Source: an uncultured Vibrio sp. (lineage in GTDB: Bacteria; Pseudomonadota; Gammaproteobacteria; Enterobacterales; Vibrionaceae). From it: a stretch of DNA of 64,000 nt. The translations under genes and the position numbers were made by a program. Below the pieces are notes generated by a model, which was given only the letters and a program-made list of their open reading frames with translations, was not told where the DNA came from and searched no databases. Positions 46,358 to 56,146 of the stretch are shown here, in pieces; the first letter of the stretch is position 1; every line of letters begins with the position of its first letter. The stretch spans positions 1,302,001-1,366,000 of the forward strand of contig NZ_OY776222.1 in the NCBI RefSeq assembly GCF_963675395.1, in the 5' to 3' direction.

Positions 46358-47152
46358 TTATTTATTTACCACCCCTTCTTCAAGCAGTAAGTCATAGACT
46401 ACCTGAGCCATTTCACTAACAGGCTGGTCTTTAAGGACTTTACCGCCTGTCGATTCTGCTTTTGCTGTCGCCGCTTTAAAACGGTCAGCCGCACTTTTAG
46501 CTTTCACGACTTTCAAACGCTTAGCTTTTGGCTTCGCGATACTTGTTTCCCAAGTGAGTCGCTCTTTATCCAGTTGTTTGCCTTCCACCTCTTCCGCGAC
46601 AATGTCACATCGGCGAGCACGGCCAAATGCACTTTGTCGTGGCTCTTGCGCAGCAAAGTCCACACTAGCGATAAATGGCAGAGATACATTCAGCGCTCGA
46701 CGCTGTCCCCTTGGTAGCGCTTGTAATACTCGCGCTGTACCATTTTCGACTGATAGAATTTCCGCGACACCCATAACAATCGGACAATCCAACTGTTGAG
46801 CAAGAAAGAAAGGTAGCGTGCCTGAAGATTCGCCATTTTCCGCACGCATTCCTGTCAGAACGATGTCGGGCATGTCATCTCGAAAGTACGAAGACAAAGT
46901 GTTAACCGCATCGTCCTGTTCGTCCTGAGCCAGAACGCGAATTTGAGAGAGGCCCATCCCACTGTAGTACGACAGTGCTGGATCCTGAGGATTACCTGCG
47001 TGAAGTACCTCTAACTCACAACCTTCTAAGTTCATCGCCAGTTCAACAGCACGTGCATCGGTCGCTGAACGACGCGCACGTCCCGTATCAGGGTGCGCAC
47101 CAATGGAGACTAACGTACTCACGCGCAGTGTGTCGGTTTGATTATGCGGCAT
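46358..47152 (-). CDS. etfB: Electron transfer flavoprotein beta subunit (dimethylglycine pathway)
   Basis: A 264-residue EtfB. RRSATDARAVELAMNL and DIVLTGMRAENGESSGTLPFFLAQQL are the diagnostic beta-subunit blocks. The C-terminus has a Lys/Ala-rich extension (about 205-245). It pairs with EtfA; its first codons overlap the etfA end by 11 bases. In Pseudomonas the same pair lies beside dgcAB and is needed for dimethylglycine growth, carrying electrons from DgcAB to the quinone pool. Confidence 0.92.
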   Translation of the reverse strand: MPHNQTDTLRVSTLVSIGAHPDTGRARRSATDARAVELAMNLEGCELEVLHAGNPQDPALSYYSGMGLSQIRVLAQDEQDDAVNTLSSYFRDDMPDIVLTGMRAENGESSGTLPFFLAQQLDCPIVMGVAEILSVENGTARVLQALPRGQRRALNVSLPFIASVDFAAQEPRQSAFGRARRCDIVAEEVEGKQLDKERLTWETSIAKPKAKRLKVVKAKSAADRFKAATAKAESTGGKVLKDQPVSEMAQVVYDLLLEEGVVNK

Positions 47153-48380
47153 CCTTCAGCTCCTTTGATTGATGGTGTTGAATAAGAGCAATCAACTCTC
47201 TTAAAAACTCATTACTATCAGCAATCACACTCAGATCCGCGCGCTTGACCATGTCACAACCCGCATCTGTGTTAACAGCGATGACTTTTTCACAAGCACC
47301 AATACCTTGCAGGTGTTGAATGGCTCCCGAGATACCAACAGCAACATAGACTCGAGCAGTCACCCAGCTACCTGTCGCACCAACCTGACGGTCGCGAGGC
47401 ATAAAGCCATCATCAACTGCTACGCGGCTTGCACCTTCTGTCGCACCCAGAATATTCGCAGCTTCATGGAATTTATCCCAATCATGGATACCGTTACCTG
47501 CAGACAGAATGAACTCTGCTTCAGTAAGCGGAATAGCCTGAGGATCCACCGCTACCGGACCAAGATCTTCGATACGAGATTCAACGCTAAATGTGCCTTC
47601 AAAATCTACCGGCAATACTTCGTGCCTGGTTTCATCAATAGGTAGCGCACACTCTTCGGCCAATAGCAGCACTCGCGGTGTGACACGTTTGATGTCATGA
47701 CGACCACCAGAAGCTCGGCATACCGCTTGTTCACTGTCGACCTGCCACGCTTGCGTTGCAGGACGTTCATTAATGGCTGCCGATAGACGAGCACCAATCT
47801 CAAATCCACCCTGGATGCTATCCGGGAATAGCCAGTGCTTCGGCGCATATTGCGCTTCAACACTTGCCAGAACTTCAGCTCGTTGCTCAGGACTGTAGTG
47901 ATCAAACACTTGATCTGGAATGGTTAATAAGCGGTCAACGCCAGCAAGATCAAACTGCTCTTCTTTGTGAGTGCCGAACACAACTGCCATCACGGCACCC
48001 TCACCGTCAGACTGTTTAACCAGCTGATGAGCTTGACCAAGAACGTCTTTATCATGGCTGCTCAAACGACCACCTGGCATATCTGGCACAACCACAATGT
48101 AGAAGTCTGGTGACTCAACCTTGTGTAACGGCAGTTCGACCGTCGCCTGACTGCCTTTACGAGCCCCCATCATCGAGGTCGCGGCATTATTGTTCAGACG
48201 GTCGATGCGTTTAATACCATTTGGCCCAATAAAGCCGACACGGTGTGGATAACGCCTAGTTAATCCGCCTGGTCCAATTTCTTCAACTGGCTGTACCATC
48301 AAGCTATCATGCTGTGGGTGCAGCCTATTGCGTCTAATCCACTCGACACGAGGGTCACGGCGTAAAATAAATTCTCCCAT
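47142..48380 (-). CDS. etfA: Electron transfer flavoprotein alpha subunit (dimethylglycine pathway)
   Basis: A 412-residue EtfA, longer than the usual 310-320 owing to an N-terminal extension of about 90 residues. The C-terminal FAD domain shows GASRVAVDDGFMPRDRQVGA, TGSWVTARVYVAVGISGAIQHL and AVNTDAGCDMVKRADLSV. It starts 9 bases after dgcB and overlaps etfB. The long form is characteristic of the dgc-linked ETF. Role: accepts electrons released in dimethylglycine demethylation. Confidence 0.92.
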   Translation of the reverse strand: MGEFILRRDPRVEWIRRNRLHPQHDSLMVQPVEEIGPGGLTRRYPHRVGFIGPNGIKRIDRLNNNAATSMMGARKGSQATVELPLHKVESPDFYIVVVPDMPGGRLSSHDKDVLGQAHQLVKQSDGEGAVMAVVFGTHKEEQFDLAGVDRLLTIPDQVFDHYSPEQRAEVLASVEAQYAPKHWLFPDSIQGGFEIGARLSAAINERPATQAWQVDSEQAVCRASGGRHDIKRVTPRVLLLAEECALPIDETRHEVLPVDFEGTFSVESRIEDLGPVAVDPQAIPLTEAEFILSAGNGIHDWDKFHEAANILGATEGASRVAVDDGFMPRDRQVGATGSWVTARVYVAVGISGAIQHLQGIGACEKVIAVNTDAGCDMVKRADLSVIADSNEFLRELIALIQHHQSKELKDAA

Positions 48381-48389
48381 GATCTTCTC

Positions 48390-50345
48390 CTACACACCGA
48401 CGGTTTCAGACTCTGGCGTCCATACGTCCACCTGGTCATCGTTAATCTCAATCAGCATGTCAGCCACAAGCTCAGCGATGTCTTTCACCTCTGGTCTTGG
48501 CTCAACAACACCCTCAAGCATCGCTGTACATTGCTGACAACCTACCGCCACTAGATCAGCGCCTGTTTCGCGAATGTCGTCCATACGCATGTCTGCAATA
48601 CGGCGTTCGCCAGGAATATCGGTAATAGGAGCCGCACCGCCACCGCCACAACAACGTGAACGGAAACCTGAGCGTTCCATTTCAGCGATTTCAACACCTA
48701 GCTGTTTTAGCACTGAACGCGGGGAATCATATTCACCGTTGTAACGGCCGAGGTAACAAGGATCGTGGTAGGTCACTTTACCAACAGACAATTGTTTTAG
48801 AGCAATCAAACCCTTCTCAACTAACTGGTTGATGAAGGTGGTATGGTGCCAAACTTGGTAGTTAGGTTTTTCATTCTCAGGGTAGAAGTCCGGGTATTCG
48901 TTCTTCAAACAGTGGAATGCGTGAGGGTCTGTTGTCACGATGCAGTCAAAGTCGTACTTCATCAGCGTTTGGATGTTACGTTTTGCTAAACGCTGATAAG
49001 TTACGTCGTCACCTAATCGGCGGGCAACGTCTCCACAATCCAGTTCTTCATCACCCAAAATAGCAACATCAATCTTGGCTGCTTTAAGAATTTTCACCAT
49101 CGACTTGAGGATACGCTGGCTACGCATATCGAACGCACCATCAGACACCCAGAACAGCACATCTGCACGTTTCACTTCTGACATCAGTTTAAGGTCTTGG
49201 TCTGCTGCCCAGTTAGAACGTTTGTTCGGGTTATGACCATTCGGGTTGTCGGTGAAAATGATATTTTCCAGAACTTCCGCACCCTTATTTGGTGTTTCAC
49301 CTTTTTCAAGCGTTAAGAAACGGCGCATATCTACAATCGCATCGACGTGCTCGATCATCATCGGACACTCTTCCACACAAGCACGGCAAGTCGTACATGA
49401 CCAGAGTGTTTCTGCGTTTAGAACACCGCCCACGATTGGTTTATGCGGGTCGCCTTTTGCACATCCGGTTTCTTTGCCTGGGTATGGACTACCAGCGTAC
49501 TTTTCATCCGTACCACCAGCCAGACCCACAACCATGTCTTGGATAAGTTTTTTCGGGTTAAGAGGCTGTCCTGCGGCAAATGCCGGACACACAGCTTCAC
49601 AGCGACCACATTGAACACAAGCATCAAAGCCCAGCAACTGATTCCATTTAAAATCACTTGGATTTTCAACACCGAGCTTTTTAGCATCAAGATCTACTGG
49701 CTTTAAGCCCGTCGAACGACCGCCACCGAAACGCTCAGGGCGACGGTGAAAGGCCAAGTGCAACGCACCAGCAAACGCGTGTTTCATTGGTCCGCCCCAG
49801 CCCATACCAAGGAACATCTCACCGACACCCCATACGATAGCAGCAAGAAGGACAACCGCAGCAACCACGTTAAACACATCACCAACCAACTGAGTAGCAG
49901 GCAGTGTCACAATGAAGAAACTCACCGAGAACATGATTAAGCTTTTCGGCAGTCTCATCCAAGGGCCTTTAGATAGGCGCGATGGTGGGTTTAATCGACG
50001 TTTTGCAACAAACAACGCGCCGCAAAACATTAAGCCAAGTGAGCCAAGCAGTACCCATGACAAGATTTGCGGTTGTAGATTAAACACGTGAACCGCGAAG
50101 ATGAGTACAACGGACAGGACAAAACCACCTGCCGTTGCAACGTGTGTGTTAGACATCACTTTGTCGCGCGCTACAACATGGTGCAAGTCCACGAGGTATC
50201 GACGCGGCATAGCCGCTAACCCAGAGAAGAAGGCAACACTTTCGGCTTGCCCTCTCCGCCACATCATAATGCGGCGGAGCATCCCTATAACAGCCAGGGC
50301 TCCGGCTGTTATAAGTAAGATAGGAAGTAGTGACTCTAGGAACAT
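48390..50345 (-). CDS. dgcB: Dimethylglycine demethylation protein DgcB (Fe-S oxidoreductase)
   Basis: A 651-residue membrane-anchored protein. About four N-terminal helices (1-190) are followed by two 4Fe-4S motifs, CVQCGRCEAVCP and CTTCRACVEECP. Two CCG (heterodisulfide reductase-type) blocks come next, HDPCYLGRYNGEYDSPR with RSRCCGGGGA, and VGCQQCTAML. It forms an enzyme with DgcA and passes electrons to EtfAB or quinone. Spacings of 9 bases on each side show an operon dgcA-dgcB-etfA-etfB. Confidence 0.94.
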   Translation of the reverse strand: MFLESLLPILLITAGALAVIGMLRRIMMWRRGQAESVAFFSGLAAMPRRYLVDLHHVVARDKVMSNTHVATAGGFVLSVVLIFAVHVFNLQPQILSWVLLGSLGLMFCGALFVAKRRLNPPSRLSKGPWMRLPKSLIMFSVSFFIVTLPATQLVGDVFNVVAAVVLLAAIVWGVGEMFLGMGWGGPMKHAFAGALHLAFHRRPERFGGGRSTGLKPVDLDAKKLGVENPSDFKWNQLLGFDACVQCGRCEAVCPAFAAGQPLNPKKLIQDMVVGLAGGTDEKYAGSPYPGKETGCAKGDPHKPIVGGVLNAETLWSCTTCRACVEECPMMIEHVDAIVDMRRFLTLEKGETPNKGAEVLENIIFTDNPNGHNPNKRSNWAADQDLKLMSEVKRADVLFWVSDGAFDMRSQRILKSMVKILKAAKIDVAILGDEELDCGDVARRLGDDVTYQRLAKRNIQTLMKYDFDCIVTTDPHAFHCLKNEYPDFYPENEKPNYQVWHHTTFINQLVEKGLIALKQLSVGKVTYHDPCYLGRYNGEYDSPRSVLKQLGVEIAEMERSGFRSRCCGGGGAAPITDIPGERRIADMRMDDIRETGADLVAVGCQQCTAMLEGVVEPRPEVKDIAELVADMLIEINDDQVDVWTPESETVGV

Positions 50346-50354
50346 AAGCCCCCC

Positions 50355-52418
50355 TTACAGATCTTTACATAGACGTAGTGCGTCGTAGAGTGCAGCGTGA
50401 GTATTACGCTGCGAAACACAGTCACCCAAGCGCCACAGGATCATGCCGTCATTGTCTTGAGATAGGACTGGCTGCGCCTGTGATGCAAACAAGGTTTCAA
50501 CGTCGATTTGGCCTTTGTTTACTGACTCAGCTTTCAACTCGTAGTAAAGCGCTTCATTCGGACGAATGCCGTTTTCTACGACCACTTGGTCAACGACGCG
50601 CTCTTCTTTCGCACCCGTGTATTCGTTCTCTAGCAGAGCGATCAGGTTGTCACCTTCACGGTATACTTTCAGCAGTGCAAGATCCGACGTCATAATGACT
50701 TCTTTCTCATACAGACTGCGGTAGTAAGTTGGGAAAGTCGTACCACCTATACCAACACCTGGTTTGATATCATCAGTAACGAGTTCAACTTGTGAGCCTT
50801 TAGATGTCAGGTAATCTGCCGCCGACATACCAGAGAATTCACAGATAGTGTCGTAAACCAGAACATTCTTACCTGGTTCCACTGTGCCATTGAGGATATC
50901 CCAAGAAGACACAACCAACCCTTCTTCAGCGCCCCAGTCTGGGTTCTGCTCGATGAATGGCGTACCACCAGTTGCAAGGATACAAACTTCAGGTTTAAGC
51001 TCACGAATCATGTCTGCGTTAGCAGCAGTCTCTAGAATAACTTCAACGCCAAGGCGGTCTAATTCCATTGCCAGCCAACGCGTGATACCCGCCATCTGGT
51101 CACGTTGAGGGGCTTTCGCTGCAATGGTGATCTGGCCGCCAAGCTCACTCGCTTTTTCAACCAGAGTAACCTTATGACCACGTTCTGCTGCAACGCGAGC
51201 CGCTTCCATACCACCAGGGCCACCACCAATTACAACAACTTTACGGATAGGTCCGGTTGTTTTTTCAATGATATGAGGCATGCCCATGTGCTCACGAGAT
51301 GTCGCCGCGTTTTGGATACATAATACATCCAGGCCCATGTACTGACGGTCGATACAGTAGTTCGCACCAACACATTGACGAATTTGGTCGGTTTGACCCA
51401 GTTTGATTTTGGTGATCAAATGTGGATCCGCAATGTGCGCACGAGTCATACCAACAAAATCAACGTAACCCGCTTCAAGAATACGCTTAGCCTGGTTTGG
51501 ATCTTTGATGTTTTGCGCGTGGATAACCGGTACAGAAACCACTTCTTTAATACCAGCCGCCAAGTGCAGGAATGGCTCTGGCGGGTAGCTCATGTTAGGA
51601 ATAACGTTTGCTAGAGTGTTGTGCGTATCACAACCAGAACCAACAACGCCGAAGTAATCAACCATCTTAGTTGCATCGTAGTACGCCGCAATTTCTTTCA
51701 TGTCGTCATGGTTCAAGCCATCTGGATGGAACTCATCACCCGTAATACGCATACCAACAACAAAGTCAGGACCAACCGCTTCACGCACGGCTTTCAGTAC
51801 TTCCATACCAAAGCGCATGCGGTTTTCGAACGTTCCGCCCCACTGGTCAGTACGTTTGTTCACACGTGGAGACCAGAATTGGTCGATCATGTGCTGGTGA
51901 ACAGCAGATAGCTCAACGCCGTCTAAGCCACCTTCTTTCGCGCGAACGGCTGCTTTCGCGAAATCATCAATGATGCGCCAGATTTCTTCCTCTTCGATGG
52001 TCTTACATGTTGCGCGGTGAACCGGCTCACGCACTCCAGACGGAGACATCAGGTTTGGCCAATGCTCACCATCCCAACGAGAACGACGTCCCATGTGAGT
52101 AATCTGAATCATAATTTTGCCGCCATGCTTGTGCACAGCATCGGCTAGATTTTGGAAATGAGGAATGATGCGATCGGTTGAAAGGTTAACTGAGCTCCAC
52201 CAGCTTTGTGGGCTATCAATTGAAACCACACTTGAACCGCCACAGATACATAGACCACAGCCACCTTTGGCTTTTTCTTCGTAGTATTTTACGTAGCGAT
52301 CGGTCGTCATACCACCGTCTGTGGCATAAACTTCTGCGTGCGCAGTACTAACAACACGGTTACGAATGGTCGTTTTGTTAATTTTTAATGGTTGGAATAG
52401 AATATCGAACTGAGACAT
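50355..52418 (-). CDS. dgcA: Dimethylglycine demethylase DgcA
   Basis: A 687-residue flavoprotein of the old-yellow-enzyme/trimethylamine dehydrogenase type. An FMN TIM barrel (about 1-340) contains the active-site AVHQHMIDQFWSPRVNKRTD. A 4Fe-4S motif follows (CVGANYC, then C after ten residues). The C-terminal half binds dinucleotides (KVVVIGGGPGGMEAARVAAERG). It demethylates N,N-dimethylglycine to sarcosine. The gene order dipeptidase-DUF5943-dgcA-dgcB-etfA-etfB equals the Pseudomonas locus, which supports the name. Confidence 0.94.
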   Translation of the reverse strand: MSQFDILFQPLKINKTTIRNRVVSTAHAEVYATDGGMTTDRYVKYYEEKAKGGCGLCICGGSSVVSIDSPQSWWSSVNLSTDRIIPHFQNLADAVHKHGGKIMIQITHMGRRSRWDGEHWPNLMSPSGVREPVHRATCKTIEEEEIWRIIDDFAKAAVRAKEGGLDGVELSAVHQHMIDQFWSPRVNKRTDQWGGTFENRMRFGMEVLKAVREAVGPDFVVGMRITGDEFHPDGLNHDDMKEIAAYYDATKMVDYFGVVGSGCDTHNTLANVIPNMSYPPEPFLHLAAGIKEVVSVPVIHAQNIKDPNQAKRILEAGYVDFVGMTRAHIADPHLITKIKLGQTDQIRQCVGANYCIDRQYMGLDVLCIQNAATSREHMGMPHIIEKTTGPIRKVVVIGGGPGGMEAARVAAERGHKVTLVEKASELGGQITIAAKAPQRDQMAGITRWLAMELDRLGVEVILETAANADMIRELKPEVCILATGGTPFIEQNPDWGAEEGLVVSSWDILNGTVEPGKNVLVYDTICEFSGMSAADYLTSKGSQVELVTDDIKPGVGIGGTTFPTYYRSLYEKEVIMTSDLALLKVYREGDNLIALLENEYTGAKEERVVDQVVVENGIRPNEALYYELKAESVNKGQIDVETLFASQAQPVLSQDNDGMILWRLGDCVSQRNTHAALYDALRLCKDL

Positions 52419-52500
52419 GATTTACCCCTATGCCAGCCTCGCTTGCGAACAAGCAAGGCGGTCTTCCTTGACTGACTTACAAATGGATTGATGTTGGTGT

Positions 52501-53034
52501 TTAGGCGATTGGTGTTACTTCAAAGACGCCGTAATCGCACCCTTCCTCAGCACCACTTTGTGTTTGTACTGCTTTGGTTTTCACTGACAGACCCAAGCTC
52601 TCAGCGATTTGGTCGATTGCGCCAGCGAACCAGCCTGTAAACATGTAATCCACTTTGCGGTTAACTTTTCCGTACTGGTATACGAAACATGAATTTTCCA
52701 AACGAACTCGCGCTTCACCTTTCTCAATATCAAGGTGTTCAGTGACAAAGAAACCCCAGCCACGTTGAGATAAACGTTTCATGTAATGTTCAAATACGGC
52801 ATCGCCAGAAAGGCCGTGTTCTTCGGCTTCTTTTTCACACCAGTAGTAAGCAGACTTGTAGCCAGCTTTGTACAGAATATCTGCGTAACGCTCCGCACCG
52901 ATCTCTTCTTCAATACCCATATGGTTATTGACAAAAAAGTGACGCGGTACATACAACATTGGTAAGGCATCCGTTGTCCAAACCCCTGTTTCGTCATCGA
53001 CCAAGATTGGCATTTCAGGTGCGTGTGTACTCAT
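52501..53034 (-). CDS. DUF5943 protein of the dgc operon
   Basis: A 177-residue cytoplasmic protein of unknown activity found next to dgcA in betaine-degrading bacteria. It resembles 4-vinyl-reductase/heme-NO-binding-like folds (YADILYKAGYKSAYYWCEKEAEEHG; SCFVYQYGKVNRKVDYMFTGWFAG). It has three cysteines but no clear metal site. It lies between the dipeptidase and dgcA genes, 82 bases before dgcA. It may support assembly or sense an intermediate; this is unproven. Confidence 0.82.
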   Translation of the reverse strand: MSTHAPEMPILVDDETGVWTTDALPMLYVPRHFFVNNHMGIEEEIGAERYADILYKAGYKSAYYWCEKEAEEHGLSGDAVFEHYMKRLSQRGWGFFVTEHLDIEKGEARVRLENSCFVYQYGKVNRKVDYMFTGWFAGAIDQIAESLGLSVKTKAVQTQSGAEEGCDYGVFEVTPIA

Positions 53035-53103
53035 ATCGTATTCTTCCTTTTATACAATTAACTAACTCGTTATATATTTATATTTTTATGTGTGACGCTG
53101 CGG

Positions 53104-54081
53104 TTATTCACCCCAGACTTCGCCTAGTACGCGAAGCCAGTTTTCGCCCATGATCTTGCGAACTTGAGTTTCAGAGAAACCATGACGCAACAGCGCTTCT
53201 GTTAAATTAGGGAACTCACCTAAAGTACGAATGCCTTCAGGGTTAATAATTTCGCCAAAGTTGGTGAGTCGGCGTGCGTAACCTTTGTCATGCGTTAACC
53301 ACTCGAAGAAAGGCTGACCGTGACCTTGAGTGAAATCAGTGCCGATACCGATTTGGTCTTCACCAACCAGGTCAAAGATGTAAGCGATCGCTTCAACGTA
53401 GTCATCAATCGTTGAATGAATGCCGTTTTTAAGAAAAGGTGCGAACATCGTTACACCGACGAAACCACCATGGTCTGCGATAAATCTCAGTTCTTCATCT
53501 GACTTATTGCGCGGGTGATCTTTTAAACCACTAGGCAGACAGTGTGAGTAACAAACTGGTTTTTCAGAAGCCAGAATGACTTCTTTGGAAGTCTTAGCGC
53601 CCACATGCGATAGGTCACACATGATGCCCACTTTATTCATTTCCGCGACAATCTCGTGGCCGAAACCAGACAAGCCACCGTCGCGCTCATAACAACCGGT
53701 ACCAACCAGGTTTTGTGTGTTGTAACACATCTGAACAACGCCGACGCCAAGGTCTTTAAACACCTGCACATAGCCAAGCTGATCTTCAAAAGCATGGGCA
53801 TTTTGAAAGCCCATCATAACGCCGGTTTTACCCTGCTGCTTTGCTTTGCGGATGTCGTCGGTAGTGCGAACTTTAATAACTAAATCATTGTTTTCTTCAA
53901 GAAGGTTATTCATGTCTACGATATTGTTTACCGTATTCTGGAAGCCTTCCCAAACAGAAACTGTACAGTTTGCAGCAGTGATGCCGCCTTTGCGCATGTC
54001 TTCAAACAGTGCTCGGTCCCACTTCGCGATAACCAGGCCATCAATCACTATTGAATCATCATGCAAGTCCGTTGCGTTCAT
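53104..54081 (-). CDS. Membrane-dipeptidase-family (M19) protein of the dgc operon
   Basis: A 325-residue protein of the renal dipeptidase family. Metal-site blocks CDLSHVGAKTSKEVI, CYSHCLPSGLKDHPRNKSDE and IGIGTDFTQG are present. The first HxD metal motif (DGHND in true dipeptidases) reads DGLVIAKWD, so the binuclear site is incomplete. The same product stands first in the Pseudomonas dgc cluster. It is probably an amidohydrolase-like enzyme with one metal or a changed substrate. The promoter of the operon should lie in 54082-54206. Confidence 0.88.
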   Translation of the reverse strand: MNATDLHDDSIVIDGLVIAKWDRALFEDMRKGGITAANCTVSVWEGFQNTVNNIVDMNNLLEENNDLVIKVRTTDDIRKAKQQGKTGVMMGFQNAHAFEDQLGYVQVFKDLGVGVVQMCYNTQNLVGTGCYERDGGLSGFGHEIVAEMNKVGIMCDLSHVGAKTSKEVILASEKPVCYSHCLPSGLKDHPRNKSDEELRFIADHGGFVGVTMFAPFLKNGIHSTIDDYVEAIAYIFDLVGEDQIGIGTDFTQGHGQPFFEWLTHDKGYARRLTNFGEIINPEGIRTLGEFPNLTEALLRHGFSETQVRKIMGENWLRVLGEVWGE

Positions 54082-54206
54082 TTTTAAACCCTATTCTTCC
54101 CTTTCCTCGTTAGTCTCCAGAATAGGTATTACGGTCGATTAAAAGTGTTCTAAAAACGGCATTCCGAATCCCTTTTGCGTAACGCTAAGCGACAAACTGC
54201 AAACCA

Positions 54207-54245
54207 AAAAAAACCGCCATCCTGCTGGATGGCGGTCTTTTTTTA
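54207..54245. terminator. Terminator between gbdR and the dgc operon
   Basis: ACCGCCATCC-TGCT-GGATGGCGGT with T-run right and A-run left; works on both strands and separates gbdR from the downstream minus-strand operon. Confidence 0.9.
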
Positions 54246-54256
54246 GGACAAACGAA

Positions 54257-55390
54257 TTAGATGGAGATTGAGCCGTATGTGGGTTCATGCTGCGCTTCAA
54301 ATAACACTTTCGATGAACGCAATGGCGTATCAAATTGCATCAAATCCACAATGGTATTGGATTCTAAGGCCGGTGGAGCGACACTCACGTTAGACACCGC
54401 TGCTGAATGTGTCCCCAATCTTTCTGCTTTCGGTGAAATCCCAATGTGAACACGGTAACACTTACTAAAGTGTGGTGAAGAGACAAAGCCACATGCTGTT
54501 GCGATCTCGATAATCGACATCGATGTTTGTCTTAGTAACTGTCTTGCGCGGTTCAGTCTTAGCTTGAGGTAGTATTTTGATGGTGAGCACTGCAAATACT
54601 TCTGGAACAGACGCTCTAACTGACGACGAGATAGTCCTACGTAAACGGCTAATTCATCCAGTTCAATCGTCTCTTCGATATTCGCTTCCATTAAAATAAT
54701 AGCTTCAACTAGCTTAGGCTGAGCCGTGCCAATCGTATGCTTAAGTGGAATACGCTGTGTATCACTTTCACCACGAATATTGTCGCAAATGAACATTTCT
54801 GAAATGCTTGAACCAAGTTCACGACCATAATCTTTCTGGATCATAGTAATCATCATGTCTAGTGGCACTGAGCCACCACTGCATGTCATTCGATCTCGAT
54901 CAATAACAAACAAGTGGTTGAGACAATTAACACGAGGATGACGCTCCTGCAGTGTAGCAAGACACTCCCAGTGCACGCTGCACTGGTATCCGTCAAGTAG
55001 CCCCGCTTCCGCTAACACATAAGCCCCTGTACATACACCACCTAGACCAACATGTTTACGAGCTAAAGACTGCAACCAAGTCACTTGTTTGCGCGTAAAA
55101 CTGCGTGTGATATTCACACCACCCACGACGATCAAAGTATCTAGTTGGGGGGCATCTGCCATCGAGCAATCTGGCTGAATAGTAATACCGTCACTAGCCT
55201 CAACGTTATCACCATCTTCTGATATCACATACCAATCATACAGTTCTTTCCCTGTCAGTTGGTTTGCCATGCGCATCGGTTCAACTGCTGATGAAAACGC
55301 GAGCATAGTAAAATTATCTAACAACAAAAAACCAATACGGTTTACTTCCTTGTTCGACGAGCCATCGAACTGATTTATTGAGACTGACAT
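54257..55390 (-). CDS. gbdR: GbdR-like glycine betaine catabolism regulator (GlxA/AraC)
   Basis: A 377-residue transcription activator. A DJ-1/PfpI-like N-domain (about 15-200; VVGGVNITR, GGVCTGAYVLAEAG) senses the ligand. A C-terminal AraC HTH (about 230-325; GLSRRQLERLFQKYLQCSPS, TACGFVSSPHFSKCYR) binds DNA. ATG 55390 with GGAG is preferred over a TTG 12 bases upstream. It stands directly before the dgc operon, as expected for GbdR, the betaine/dimethylglycine-responsive activator. The target half-sites were not located with certainty. Confidence 0.88.
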   Translation of the reverse strand: MSVSINQFDGSSNKEVNRIGFLLLDNFTMLAFSSAVEPMRMANQLTGKELYDWYVISEDGDNVEASDGITIQPDCSMADAPQLDTLIVVGGVNITRSFTRKQVTWLQSLARKHVGLGGVCTGAYVLAEAGLLDGYQCSVHWECLATLQERHPRVNCLNHLFVIDRDRMTCSGGSVPLDMMITMIQKDYGRELGSSISEMFICDNIRGESDTQRIPLKHTIGTAQPKLVEAIILMEANIEETIELDELAVYVGLSRRQLERLFQKYLQCSPSKYYLKLRLNRARQLLRQTSMSIIEIATACGFVSSPHFSKCYRVHIGISPKAERLGTHSAAVSNVSVAPPALESNTIVDLMQFDTPLRSSKVLFEAQHEPTYGSISI

Positions 55391-55999
55391 AGCGCACTCC
55401 AATGTAAAGGAGATTTATTATTAACCGGTAATGCTAGCTATTTTTTGTTTTGGCTTAGCACACCGAATCGAGCACTTTTATCTAAGCAATAACTATGCCT
55501 GTGTAATTAAACACAGCGCGTATTCTTGCAACATCAGGTTTAAAACTACAAGTGTCAATATATCTATTTGAATAAACTGCTTATTTTTGGGTAAGCCGAA
55601 GACAAGGTTTTGTCTCAGTTACACCCGTAGGATGCTTCTCACCAACCGACTGCAAACTCACGCACCAAAACGATGCAAATTAAACAACCATTCAAAATTA
55701 ATGACCCAATAAAAAACCTTACAACTTAGAGGCTTAGAGCAATTATTCGGTTTCATTTAAAACAATGATAAAGCGAGGGAAAACCATAAATGTATTGGCA
55801 CAACAAGATGGTAAACCAATTGTTTTAAACGTTACACGCTCGTAACATATCAGATAATAAAATGGTAATTCAGTGAATCCGCACACATAAATAGCCATCA
55901 TGACAAAAAAATTTATTGCATGATGGGATAAATAACTATGCTGATCAAAAGCAAAGAAGCCAGCATCTGTTCTCAAGCAATGCTGGCTTCTTATTTAAG
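55391..55999. other. Upstream region of gbdR, gene-poor
   Basis: 609 bases. It should hold the gbdR promoter. The only sizeable ORF (55743-55976, minus) has no family or ribosome site and is judged spurious. A terminator-like hairpin lies at its right end. Confidence 0.4.
55954..55994. terminator. Terminator-like hairpin
   Basis: GAAGCCAGCAT/ATGCTGGCTTC, 11-bp perfect stem, 13-base loop; just downstream of the decayed hydrolase on the minus strand. Weak T-run. Confidence 0.55.
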
Positions 56000-56146
56000 C
56001 TAAGTGTTGCTTAAAAAGTCTTCCATTTGATCGAACGAAATGAGGTCCATCTGATCATAAAGACCAGTATGGTTAGCTTTAGAAATGATCATCAGCGCCT
56101 TCGGCTCAGCGGCAGCTTCATACGCGGTTTCACAGAGAAAATAATA
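56000..56146 (-). pseudogene. Alpha/beta hydrolase C-terminal remnant
   Basis: The last 48 codons of a hydrolase survive (YEAAAEPKALMIISKANHTG then LYDQMDLISFDQMEDFLSNT, TAG at 56000). The AEPK-L-xx-xANH-LYD segment is the end of the alpha/beta hydrolase fold with its catalytic His. No upstream part is found. Confidence 0.65.

Noticed and set aside
55743..55976. 77-codon minus-strand ORF
   Set aside because: No family, no ribosome site, A+T-rich chance frame in a promoter region.
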